Shown piece by piece: positions 1 through 8,963 of a stretch of 64,000 nt of DNA (position 1 is its first letter; each line of letters opens with the position of its first letter). The position numbers and the translations under genes are program-made. The DNA lies in assembly GCA_963781785.1 (NCBI GenBank), contig CAWAHD010000002.1:2542001-2606000 (forward strand), written 5' to 3'. The DNA comes from CAWAHD01 sp963781785. Its GTDB lineage: Bacteria; Planctomycetota; Planctomycetia; Isosphaerales; Isosphaeraceae. The notes under the pieces were generated by a model. That model was not told the origin of the DNA. It saw only the letters and a list, made by a program, of their open reading frames with translations, and ran no database searches.

Positions 1-1268
1 GCCGGCTCCGCCGGCTCCGCCGGCCGCGCCATTGAATCCGGTGGCCCCGGTGCCTCCCACGCCGCCGGTGGCGCCGTTGCCGCCTTTGCCGGCGTTACCG
101 CCATTCGTGCCGGCGCTCCCCATTCCGTGACCCCCGCCGCCACCGATGCCGCCGGCTCCGCCGACGCCTCCCTGACCGCCCAGGGCGGCTCGCGAGTGCC
201 CGTTGTCGATCCCGACCGCGCCAGCCGCGCCGCCCGCTCCGCCGGGCCCGCCGAAGGCGAAGTCATTCTGGATCGAGCTTCCTGAGATCACGACGGTACC
301 GCCCGCGACGAAGATCCCGCCGCCGCTGCCGTAGCCTCCGGCGCCCCCGCGCCTCCGGCTCCGTACTTCAGAGGAGGCTTGGTCCCCTTCCCTGCCTTGC
401 CGCCTTTCGTTCCATTGCCGCCGGGGCCGCCAGGGCCGCCATTCTCACCATTGATGCCGGCCTTGCCGGCGGCCCCCGCGGACCCGGCGGGGCCGGTCTG
501 GCCGGCTGAGCTGTTTCCCGGACCGCCGCCACCGCCGGAGCCTCCGGAGCCGCCATCGGCGGAGTCTTCATTGAGGACAGAGCCAATCAGTGTGAGCTTC
601 CCTCCAGTCAGGTAGATACCGCCTCCCTTGGCGTTTCCGCCCGCGCCGCCGGGTCCGCCGGGAACGCTGCCGACGCCGGGCAGACCGTGCACACCAAGGC
701 CGCCGCGGGCCGAGTTGCCGTTCACCCAGACATCCTTGAGCGTCACGTTGGCCCCTTGAATCAGGAGCCCGCCGCCCAAGGCCACGGTGCCGCCGACCGC
801 GCCGCCGTTACGCGCCTTGCCACCAGAAATCTGGAGATTCGAGAAAACCACCGAGACGCTCGCGCCCGTCTTTCCGATGATTTCGAAGATGCGCGTCTGC
901 CAGCTACCCGAGGCGGGCTCGATGAACGACTTGGTCTCGCCCGCCCCGATGATGTTGAGGGTCTTGCTCGGAATGCCCGCATCGTCCTGGATGAGCAGGT
1001 TGCCGTCGGTGGTATCGGTCAGCTGATAATTGCCGGCCGCCAGGTTGATCGTGTTCTTGGAGTCGTTGTTGCCGTTGGCCTGGTCGATTGCGTACCGGAG
1101 ACTGCCTACCGATCCGTCGGTGGCGGTCGGCACGACATTGAAGATAGCCGGGGCGAGGCGCTCTTCGAGGAGCTCCGCGATCGGCCGCACCGTCCGGCAA
1201 CGGCGCCTTGGGACCGTGCCTTGCCATCTCATTTTGCCACGAAGCGTGGCAACAGGGAAACGCGCCAT
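1..1268 (-). CDS. Glycine-rich beta-helix surface protein, partial and frameshifted
   Basis: The 3' end lies outside the window. The N-terminus is basic and carries a LLEERLAPA segment, the LE-x-R-L-type motif seen at the start of many secreted planctomycete proteins. It is followed by a VGSLRYAIDQAN stretch typical of bacterial right-handed beta-helix proteins, then long Gly/Ala-rich GGxGG repeats similar in look to PGRS sequence. The reading frame breaks at the C5 run at 344-348 (G5 on the coding strand). Adding one G there restores an uninterrupted Gly-rich frame to base 1, so the coding region clearly continues past the apparent stop near 288. I chose the ATG at 1268; a GTG at 1280 and an ATG at 1232 are alternatives. 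Likely exported and structural; no enzymatic motif seen. Confidence 0.6.
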
Positions 1269-1674
1269 CGCACACCCCACTTAAAATTCGTCACGGCGGC
1301 CCCGATGTCGATCCTGGCTTGACGTGCCCGACCCACATGCCGCCGGTGTTCTTCCCTAATCCGTCGGTGCCGGGGACGGCCGGCCCGACGCGATCGGGAG
1401 ACTCCGCGTTTGCCAAACGTCGGCACGGCCGGTAATCTGTTAAGCATACGCCCGATAGAGGGTACCGCCCAGATTGTTGAAAAAAAACCCTTCGAGACCC
1501 CGTGGTACGTCGGTGCTCACGGTCAAAGTGCTTGTTTTCTAAGGGTTTGCGGTCGAACAAGAAATGAACCGGGTCGGATCCGTGGCCGGCGGACGCGGAT
1601 ACCGGTGATGGATCGCCCTGTTGGCTGATTCGTGCCGGCTGGTGGCGACCGCCGCCTCTGCACGGGCATTGCCA
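1269..1674. other. Intergenic region upstream of the Gly-rich gene
   Basis: About 400 bases with no supportable gene on either strand. It must hold the promoter of the minus-strand Gly-rich protein gene. An A8 tract lies near 1481-1488. I see no convincing promoter boxes. Confidence 0.35.
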
Positions 1675-1905
1675 TGACGGCCGGCAATGAGTCCAAGACG
1701 AGTCCCACACTACTCGGCCGGCTGGCCGCAAGCCCGCTGGACCAGGCCGCCTGGAACGTGTCCGTCGACCGCTACGGGCCGTGTCTGGTGCAGGGTGCCG
1801 CGCGTGGGGACTCCAAGAGGCCGATACCTCTTCCGGTGCATGTTGTGTCTACATCGCAAGCTGGGCGGAGATACCTCGAGCATGGCAAGGCTTCGCGAGC
1901 AGGGT
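1675..1905 (+). pseudogene. ECF sigma factor remnant (N-terminal part)
   Basis: Starting at ATG 1675 the frame reads TSPTLLGRLAASPLDQAAW then VDRYGP, which matches the start of planctomycete ECF sigma factors (compare LLIRVRDPADQAAWHEFVE in the intact gene at 62001-62600). After about base 1790 the similarity moves to another frame (CRAWGLQEAD, matching the conserved GLQEADAEDV segment) and then to a third (MLCLHRKLGGD). At least two frameshifts and loss of everything downstream of region 2 mean this cannot make a working sigma factor. Confidence 0.6.
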
Positions 1906-2944
1906 CGTTGAGGTTCGCCACAGAATGATGTTCCGCGATCAACGACGGTCTGAGCGAGATCATCGGTCCGTTCCCCGTTCCCCCACCTAGAGATAAGCGG
2001 GAACGGAACCACGATCCGGGACACAAGGGAAGAGGCCGCCGGAATTCAGCACATTCATCCAATCACGCGATTTCGATCACTGTCACCCTCGAAGGGTGAA
2101 GCTCTTCGCATCCTTCGGCAGCTCAATCTTCGCTCGCATCGCCCCATTCCGGATAACGGCAAGACCGCGCACCAACGGCTGATCCCGGGGAATCGCCTCC
2201 AGAGCCTATGTGCCCGGCCGGGACGACCGGATGCATTTCCGATTCCAACGTATCATTCTTTATGTGTCTCACGAACGGAGATCGCGAGGAGGCAGTCTCA
2301 TCGCGGCCGCAGGGGTTGCGATCGAGCGGATTCCCCCCAATGGGGCGGGAGGTTTCCGCCCACGACCGCCGAACAACGGCCTCACCTCAATCGATCAGAA
2401 GGCAATAATTGGCCCGACGGGGCGAAGACCGGCAAATTCTCGGTCCGCGGCACGAACCGTGCTCTTGTCAGGCGTCAAACGGCCGCGAAGGCGACGACGT
2501 CGCTCATCGAATCGTATGGACATGGTATTGGCGTAGCGAGGACAACGTCAATATTATCATCATATGATCATGACTAAATTTTTCGACCTGTTCTTTCTAC
2601 CGCTGTGCCGGCAACTGGCCGTCTGGTTCGTGGTGATGGCCGTTGGCCGGAGTTTCCTGATCTCGGCGGCCCAGTTATGGCATCGCCTGGCGATGACCGC
2701 CGGCAAGGGACTGCGCGGCGAATCAGCTAGCGGAAAAGGTATGCGGCGGCAGCCGTGGAGGCCCGAAGCCCGCGCACGCCTCTTCTGGGACCGATGAGCG
2801 CCCCCGACCGTCCACGGGACAGTACCGACGGAATGGCATGTCGGGCTTCCTGGCCAGGGCTGCGGCGAGGTCAACGGCCCGGACGGCTCGTGACCCATTC
2901 GTGATGTTTTGACCAACGTGGCGGCCGGCGAATGTGGAGGAGCG
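1906..2944. other. Decayed intergenic DNA
   Basis: About 1 kb without a supportable gene; open frames here have no recognisable similarity or ribosome binding sites. On the minus strand, positions 2083-2208 read as a plausible C-terminal peptide (VIRNGAMRAKIELPKDAKSF before a stop) that is closed upstream by another stop, so it may be a gene tail left by a deletion. The same spot has a perfect 7-bp hairpin with a 3-nt loop (2083-2089 with 2093-2099). Confidence 0.4.
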
Positions 2945-4312
2945 ATGAACAAGGCGCCCGCGGGTCCATCGCGCAGGAGCCTGCTCGCTCTCGACGCAAT
3001 CTACCTGATCGTGGCGGATGTGCGGGGCGGTCTGGGTCCGTTCCTGGCCGTCTATCTCGCCTCGGTCCACCGGTGGGACCCGGCCCGGATCGGGGCTGCG
3101 ATGACCGTGATGGGGGTCGCCGGGCTGGTGGCCCAGACGCCGGCCGGGGCTTTGATCGACGCCGTGCGGGAGAAACGAACGGTCATCGCCATGGCATTTG
3201 CCGTGGTCGCCGCCGGTGCTCTGGCAATGGTCGCGCGGCCGACCCCGCCTGTCGTCCTCTCGGCCCAGGCGATGATCGGAAGTGCGGGGGCCGTCTTCGG
3301 GCCCGCCCTGGCGGCGGTCAGTCTGGGACTGGTGGGTCACGCCGGTCTGGCGCGCCGGATGGGCCGCAATCAGGCTCTGGATCACGCTGGCAACGTCGCC
3401 GCCGCCGCCCTGGCCGGCGTGATCGGGGATACCGTCGGTTACGGAGGCATCTTTGTCCTGGCCGCAGCCATGTGTCTGGCCGGGGCCGTTGCAGCGGCAC
3501 TGATCCGCGGATCCGAGATCGATCATGCGCGAGCTCGCGGAGGCGAGGCAGTACCACCGGGGGTCTCGGGTGAGCCGATGCTCGACAAGGAGCTCGACGC
3601 GCGACCGCTCGCCACAACGGTCAAGGCGCCCCGCATCGCGGGCCTTGGCGAACTGGTCACGGACCGCCGGATCGCGGCCTTTGGCGTCGCGGTGGTCTTG
3701 TTTCATTTCGCCAACGCGGCCATGCTTCCGTTGGTCGGTCAGAAGATTACGGCGGGCTTGACCCGCGGGGCCGCGGTGCCCATGGCGGCCGCCATCGTCG
3801 CCGCCCAGATCGTGATGATCCCCGTGGCGCTCCTGGCCAGCCGGCTCGCCGAGTCCTGGGGACGGAAGCCCACGTTCCTCATCGGCTTCGCCGTGCTCCC
3901 GATCCGCGGCGTCTTGTCCACATTCGGCGCCGACCCGCGATACCTGGTCGCCGTGCAGCTCCTGGACGGCGTCGGGGCGGGGATCTTCGGGGTCGTCGGG
4001 GTGCTGGTGATCGCCGACCTGACGCGGGGGACCGGCCGGTTCAACCTGATGCAGGGTGCACTGGCCACCGCGACGGGCCTCGGCGCGGCGCTCAGCAATC
4101 TGGTGACCGGTGCCGTCGTCCAGGCGGCGGGGTTCGACACCGGGTTCCTCGCGCTCGCCGCGATCGCCGCGTTTGCACTGGTGTTCTTCGCCCTGGCGAT
4201 GCCTGAGACCCGACGATTGCCTGAGGTGGTCGTTGAGCGCCTGACGACCGGCCCGATGCCGGCAATCGCCGGACCTCTTTTTTCCTATGATAAGAAGGCG
4301 AGCATGCCATGA
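2945..4312 (+). CDS. MFS transporter
   Basis: A 455-residue integral membrane protein with about 12 hydrophobic segments. The loop between segments 2 and 3 has the MFS motif-A-like GALIDAVREKR at residues 68-78, and there is a central hydrophilic loop around residues 190-230. The start at ATG 2945 is chosen over an upstream in-frame ATG at 2909 because GGAGGAGCG directly precedes it. Substrate unknown; the family exports drugs or small metabolites across the inner membrane. The stop codon overlaps the start of the metallophosphoesterase (ATGA), so the two are translationally coupled. Confidence 0.85.
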   Translation: MNKAPAGPSRRSLLALDAIYLIVADVRGGLGPFLAVYLASVHRWDPARIGAAMTVMGVAGLVAQTPAGALIDAVREKRTVIAMAFAVVAAGALAMVARPTPPVVLSAQAMIGSAGAVFGPALAAVSLGLVGHAGLARRMGRNQALDHAGNVAAAALAGVIGDTVGYGGIFVLAAAMCLAGAVAAALIRGSEIDHARARGGEAVPPGVSGEPMLDKELDARPLATTVKAPRIAGLGELVTDRRIAAFGVAVVLFHFANAAMLPLVGQKITAGLTRGAAVPMAAAIVAAQIVMIPVALLASRLAESWGRKPTFLIGFAVLPIRGVLSTFGADPRYLVAVQLLDGVGAGIFGVVGVLVIADLTRGTGRFNLMQGALATATGLGAALSNLVTGAVVQAAGFDTGFLALAAIAAFALVFFALAMPETRRLPEVVVERLTTGPMPAIAGPLFSYDKKASMP

Positions 4313-5370
4313 TCGATCGCGACACGCCCGTCGTTGTTGCTGTGCCCGGCGACCTGCATCTCACGAAACCCGAATTCGATAACGTGCGGACCGCCCGCTG
4401 GGTCGTGGAGGAGGTCAATAGTCTGATCCGTCCGGACTTCGTCCAGTTCATTGGAGACAACGTCCAGGACGCGACCGAGGAGCAGTTCCGCCTGTTCGAC
4501 GACATCCGCGCTCGTCTCGAGGTCCCGCACTTCGCTTTGGTCGGCGACCATGACGTGAAGGGTGATCCCGGTGCGAAGGGGTTCCGTCGGCACGTCGGGG
4601 AGCCGTACGGCGCGCGCTCGTTGGGCGGGTTCCGGTTCATCCGGCTCGATACCCAGGAGGCGCGGCCGCTGGGGCTCTCACCGGAGCAGGCCGGCTGGTT
4701 CCGGGCAGAGGCCGACCTTGCGCTCGCTCGTGGCGAGCGGGTCGTGGTGTTTCAGCACAACTACCCCTATCAGATCTGGGAGGATTTTGCCGGGCCGGGG
4801 ATTGACGACTGGCGCGCGGTCGTACACACCCGGCGGATCGAGGCGATCGTCTGCGGGCACACTCATTACTGGCAGGTCGCCAACGACGGCCGGAACGTCT
4901 CCGTCGCAACGCGCTCGATCGGCGACCCGGAGGGAGGACCGCCCGGCTACGCGCTCCTGTACTGCCACGGCGACGACCTGGCAGTGACCTACCGCACGCC
5001 GGAGGATCGGGGCCCGATCGCCCTGGTGATTCACCCCCGCGAACGGCTGCTGGCAACCGGCCCGCGGCACATTGTCACCGGCCACGACCGGGTGGTGGTG
5101 CGAACCTGGTCCGGGTCGCAGGTCTGGGCCGTCCGCTACCGCATCGACGAGGGAGCCTGGGCCGGTCTGGAGCCGGCGCACGACGGCCGTTGGTCGGGGC
5201 CGCTGCCCGGTGACCGACTCGACAAGGGGGAGCACGTCCTGGAGGTCGTCGCCATCGCGTCCGACGACACCGAGGGATTTCAGCGGATCGGTTTCATGGT
5301 CGACGCGACGGGCCGATACACGGCCGTGCCGGAAGCTCGGCCGGCAGTGACCTCGACAGCGTTCTGCTGA
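4309..5370 (+). CDS. Calcineurin-like metallophosphoesterase
   Basis: A 353-residue protein with the five blocks of the calcineurin-type phosphoesterase fold: GDLH (14-17), GDN (49-51), GDHD (79-82), a histidine at H150, and GHTH (183-186). These bind a di-metal centre that hydrolyses phosphomono- or diesters. The third block is normally GNH(D/E); here Asp replaces the metal-bridging Asn. There is no signal peptide, so it is probably cytoplasmic. Residues from about 235 onward form a beta-rich C-terminal domain, possibly immunoglobulin-like. It starts inside the MFS stop codon, suggesting a joint role, but the substrate cannot be inferred. Confidence 0.85.
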   Translation: MIDRDTPVVVAVPGDLHLTKPEFDNVRTARWVVEEVNSLIRPDFVQFIGDNVQDATEEQFRLFDDIRARLEVPHFALVGDHDVKGDPGAKGFRRHVGEPYGARSLGGFRFIRLDTQEARPLGLSPEQAGWFRAEADLALARGERVVVFQHNYPYQIWEDFAGPGIDDWRAVVHTRRIEAIVCGHTHYWQVANDGRNVSVATRSIGDPEGGPPGYALLYCHGDDLAVTYRTPEDRGPIALVIHPRERLLATGPRHIVTGHDRVVVRTWSGSQVWAVRYRIDEGAWAGLEPAHDGRWSGPLPGDRLDKGEHVLEVVAIASDDTEGFQRIGFMVDATGRYTAVPEARPAVTSTAFC

Positions 5371-5710
5371 TCGCGGCGGCGGTCCGGTGATGACGTCCTT
5401 TGCCCGGACCGGGACGAAGACACCGAGCAATCGGATTTGCGTCAAAGTCGTTCCGCTCGACTCTTTCCGAACCTGGGCAGCTCGTCCGAAGTGCAACTCC
5501 GACCAGCGGATGCCGCAATCGTCCGCGATGTTGCCCTTTCCCGGTTCCTCAGAAGCACGAGACCCAGGGGACATGAGAGCCGATTCGGTCCAAGCATGGT
5601 CCGTTTACTGGGCGGGATTCCCCCTGCGCGACGGGGGTTTCGTGCTCAGCCGGTTCCTCAAGAACGGAACGGCCACGCCTGACTCCCAAGCGCGCGTTAG
5701 AAAGCCGCAA
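5371..5710. other. Convergent intergenic region with two hairpins
   Basis: A 340-bp gap between converging genes. It contains a perfect 8-bp inverted repeat (5380-5387 with 5404-5411) just after the metallophosphoesterase stop, and a C5/G5 hairpin (5620-5624 with 5633-5637) followed by TTT. Either could end transcription, the second more typically. No gene seen. Confidence 0.4.
5620..5640 (+). terminator. Possible hairpin terminator
   Basis: CCCCC (5620-5624) pairs with GGGGG (5633-5637) over an 8-nt loop and is followed by TTT. The stem is short and the T run weak, so this is only a candidate terminator for the phosphoesterase mRNA. Confidence 0.3.
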
Positions 5711-6760
5711 TCAGCGCGGCTGGGCGGCATTGGCGAAGTCGTAAAGGAAGATGCCGTAGCCGACGCCCGCCGGATCGCTCGATCGCGCCATCTGGAAGGC
5801 CATGAACTTGCCGTCGTCGCTGACCACCGGGTTCGACGCCTTGTACCCCGGGAATTTGTTGAAGGTGGTCAGTCGTTCCCAGACACGACGACCATCGAGC
5901 GACAACTTCCAGATGTCGACATGGCCGGGACCTCGGCCGTTCTGGCTCTCGCGGTCGCACTCGACGAGAGTCCATCGGCCGTCGGGAAAGACTCCTTCCG
6001 GTTCGTCGTATTGGCCGGGAGCGTCCGAGTAATTGGTGACTTTCTTCGTCTCCAGGTCGACGCCGCAAACGTCGGTGCCCTGATACCCGTAGGCGCTGAA
6101 GATGAGTTCTCGCTCGGCCGGCGGCACGAAGTTCTGGCATTCCAGGGTACAGCGGAAGGGGAGATCGCGACTATCGAGAACGACCTTTTCGTTCGCAAGT
6201 TTCGGCGTACCGCGCTCGATGACGATATCGGCCTCGTGAATGCGCGATGATCCGCGCGGCATCTCGTCGGGGTACTGCTCCGCAACGTGGGTCCAGGCGA
6301 TGTGCATCCGCTTCCGCGAAACGGCCGGGCCCTCCGAGCACTTGGTGCCCAGCGGGACGGGCGGTCTTGTCAGGTCCTTGCCAAGGACGTGCAGGAAGCA
6401 CTGGACGCGACTTGGCCCCGGGTTCTTCGGGTCGAAGCGATCGGGGCCGGAAAGCAGGATGTCGCCACTCGCGAGGTAGAGAGCGCGCGTATAGCCGAGA
6501 TGTTTGTAGTGGCCTGTCAGAAGCCGGATGGCCCTGGTCGCCAGCTCGATCTCATAGACGTCGCCAAATGTCTTCTCGACGAAGAGAACCCGCTTGCCGT
6601 CGTGCGAAAAGTCAGCCCGTTCGCCGAAATGGGTCAACCGGGTGATGTGCGGGGGCAGGTCCTGGTCCGGCGATTTCGCGGGCCCGTCCAATGCCGGCGC
6701 GGCGGTTGTGATCAAGGCGACAAGCGGCGCGGCGATCAGCGTCCAAGCAATAGCCATCAT
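5711..6760 (-). CDS. Secreted TolB-like (PD40) beta-propeller protein
   Basis: About 349 residues. The N-terminus (MMAIAWTLIAAPLVALITTA) is a clear signal peptide ending near ALDG. The rest has repeated WD40-like PD40/TolB blades, for example ADFSHDGKRVLFVE, PEGVFPDGRWTLVECD and NPVVSDDGKFMAFQMA. Such proteins act as periplasmic binding or scaffold domains, or as propellers without their peptidase. No catalytic domain follows. Two adjacent ATG codons lie at 6760 and 6757; GGAG 3-6 nt upstream fits 6757 slightly better. The neighbouring upstream minus-strand gene is the sigma factor at 6845-8101. Confidence 0.75.
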   Translation of the reverse strand: MMAIAWTLIAAPLVALITTAAPALDGPAKSPDQDLPPHITRLTHFGERADFSHDGKRVLFVEKTFGDVYEIELATRAIRLLTGHYKHLGYTRALYLASGDILLSGPDRFDPKNPGPSRVQCFLHVLGKDLTRPPVPLGTKCSEGPAVSRKRMHIAWTHVAEQYPDEMPRGSSRIHEADIVIERGTPKLANEKVVLDSRDLPFRCTLECQNFVPPAERELIFSAYGYQGTDVCGVDLETKKVTNYSDAPGQYDEPEGVFPDGRWTLVECDRESQNGRGPGHVDIWKLSLDGRRVWERLTTFNKFPGYKASNPVVSDDGKFMAFQMARSSDPAGVGYGIFLYDFANAAQPR

Positions 6761-6844
6761 CAGCTCCAGGCATGGTGTCGTGGATCGAACAATTCCCCGG
6801 TGTTGCAACGAAAAGGAGCAGGAACATGGCCGAGCGACGGGAGG

Positions 6845-8101
6845 TCAAGTTTCTGGCGATTGAGCGTCACGCAGCCGGCGCTCGAGAAACCGGCGCTCGC
6901 TGCTGTTGGTGGCCAGCTCGAGCGCCGCGCGAAGCTCTCTGCGGCGGCTGCCCGTTTTCCGATGCGGCGGAGCAGATCACCGCGCGCGGCATGCAGCAAG
7001 TGATACTGGTCGAGATCGCCGCTGGCCGCGAGCGCGTCGATGAGCGCGAGCGCCGGCAGCGGGCCATTCACCATGGCGACGGCCACCGCCCGGTTGAGCG
7101 CCACGATCGGAGAGGGCTGCCGGCGCTCGAGAAGATCGTAGAGCCGGAGGATCTGGGGCCAGTCCGTATCTTCATGCCGCGCCGCCCGGCAATGCAAGGC
7201 CGCAATCGCCGCCTGGAGCGCGAACGGACCCGGCGCGCCGCGAAACGCCTCGTCGACATAGGGAAGCGCCTCGGCGATCTGCCGCTGGTCCCAGCGCGTG
7301 CGATCCTGGTCCTGGAGAAGCACGAGATCGCCGGCCTCATCGAGTCGGGCGGCCCGCCGCGAATCGTGAAGGAGCATGAGTGCCAGAAGACCCGTCGCTT
7401 CGCCAGGCGGCTGGGGCTTGGTCAGCGTCGTTACGAGCCGTCCCAGGCGGATGGCCTCGGCGCAGAGATCGGTCCGAACGAGCGCTTCGCCTTGAGTGGC
7501 GGTGTAGCCTTCGTTGAAGATGAGATAGATCACCGTCAGCACGGCATCAAGCCGCGCAGGCATGTCATTTGTGTCGGGCACGGAATACGGAATGCCGGCG
7601 TCGCGGATCTTGCGCTTGGCGCGCACGAGCCGCTGCGCCATCGCCGGCACAGGCACGAGAAACGCGCGAGCGATCTCGGTTGTCTCCAGGCCCCCGAGCG
7701 TCCGGAGAGTCGAGCGCAACCTGAGCCTCCAGCGCAAGGGCTGGATGGCAGCAGGTGAAGATCAGCCGCAGGCGATCGTCGGGGATCTCGCTTGCTCCTG
7801 AGTCCGGCTCCTCGATCACCGTGATCGAACCGGACGCGACCAGCGATTTCACCTTTTCCTCGAACTGGGTACGGCGGCGGATGCGGTCGATCGCCTTGTG
7901 GCGCGCTGTCTGGATGATCCACGCGGCAGGGGACTCGGGGACGCCGGAACTGCGCCACTGGTCGAGTGCCGCTGCAAATGCTTCCTGCGCCGCCTCTTCA
8001 GCCACGTCGAAGTCGCCATAGCGGCGAATCAGCGTGGCGACGATCCGGCCCCAATCGGAGCGATAGACTGCCTCAACCGTCGCGTCTGAGTCTGCGTGCA
8101 T
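6845..8101 (-). CDS. ECF-type RNA polymerase sigma factor (DUF6596 type), twice frameshifted
   Basis: The reconstructed product is 418 residues, the usual length for this large ECF group. Residues 1-140 hold regions 2 and 4 linkers (SDWGRIVATLIRRYGD, EEAAQEAFAAALDQW, FTCCHPALALEAQVAL). The continuation (TLRTLGGLETTEIARAFLV, AQRLVRAKRKIRDAGI, then the long C-terminal helical domain ending YHLLHAARGDLLRRIGKRA) lies one frame over. One extra base near 7711 breaks the first frame, and one missing base near 6927 restores it, giving a natural end at ALELATNSSERRFLERRL and the stop at 6845. In this family the gene commonly sits beside YCII-domain proteins, as here (8400-8756, divergent). Either a sequencing artefact or a pseudogene. 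Confidence 0.75.
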
Positions 8102-8196
8102 ACCCTATGATAAATTAATTTCCGCGGGAGTGTCGATCCGGGCGATCGCGGTTCGACTTGCTGATGGAGTGACAAACATCTTGAAGGAGACCTACC

Positions 8197-8403
8197 ATGA
8201 GCAAGTTGAACCATGAACGGGAACGGGCGAGCGGAACCGGCCTGGAGCGCGTGATCGAGCCGCTCGCCAGCTGCATCTGCGCCACCGAACAACCCCAGGC
8301 CGTCCTGATCTCGGCCCTGATGGCCCTGGTCAGCGAAGTGTGCCACACGAACCGAGCGGCGAACGCCCATCTCGCCGCCTTCTGGGAGAATCACTCGTCA
8401 TGA
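8197..8403 (+). CDS. Small hypothetical protein upstream of YCII gene
   Basis: A 68-residue ORF preceded by AAGGAGACCTACC and ATG, a strong ribosome binding site. Its stop overlaps the start of the YCII gene (ATGA), which supports real translation and coupling. The middle is mildly hydrophobic (LISALMALVSEVC); there is no signal peptide and no family I recognise. Confidence 0.5.
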   Translation: MSKLNHERERASGTGLERVIEPLASCICATEQPQAVLISALMALVSEVCHTNRAANAHLAAFWENHSS

Positions 8404-8756
8404 AATACATGTTGCTGATCTACGGTGAAGAGCACGCCGACGACGAGGCGGAGCGGGAGCACTGCTACGTCGAGTCGGCGCAGCTCGCACAGGAGTTAAA
8501 ATCGCGCGGGCAATATCTGGCCGCCAACCCGCTGCATCCGACATCAACGGCGACCAGTATCCGGACGCGTGATGGCAAGAAGCTCGTGACCGACGGTCCG
8601 TACGCGGAAACTCGCGAACAGCTTGGCGGCTACTTCCTGATCGAGGCCAAAGACCTTGACGAGGCGATCGGCATCGCATCGCGACTTCCCGGGAGCCGCT
8701 GGGGCACCGTCGAAATCCGGCCGGTGATGGAGGTCGAGGGCCTGCCGAAGGATTAG
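8400..8756 (+). CDS. YCII-related (DGPF-type) protein
   Basis: A 118-residue protein starting MKYMLLIYGEE, with the TDGPYAETREQLGGYFLIEA core typical of the YCII/DGPF family (a small ferredoxin-like fold related to YciI). The biochemical role in this subgroup is unknown. The family is very often adjacent to DUF6596 ECF sigma factors, as it is here across a divergent promoter region (8102-8196), so it may report to or be controlled by that sigma factor. The start at 8400 overlaps the preceding stop. Confidence 0.85.
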   Translation: MKYMLLIYGEEHADDEAEREHCYVESAQLAQELKSRGQYLAANPLHPTSTATSIRTRDGKKLVTDGPYAETREQLGGYFLIEAKDLDEAIGIASRLPGSRWGTVEIRPVMEVEGLPKD

Positions 8757-8963
8757 CAGGCCAGGGTGACCCGAGCGGAGCGATTGCCGCTCCGCTCACG
8801 GTACCCCCTTGAGAGGGGCTCACCCCCACGATGAAAATATTCTCCCGCCAAGTTGTCGATCCGGCGTCGGCCCGTTCGACTGAATGGCAGCCGGGGGCAT
8901 CAATGAGCTGAAACGATGATCAGTCATCCATTCCGTCGCAGAGACTTCCTCGAGGAGAACGGT

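Noticed and set aside
687..1322. A 211-codon plus-strand open frame
   Set aside because: Shadow of the Gly-rich protein gene on the minus strand.
2564..2797. A 77-codon plus-strand ORF starting MIMTKFFDLFFLPLC
   Set aside because: No ribosome binding site and no similarity; it lies in the decayed region before the MFS gene.
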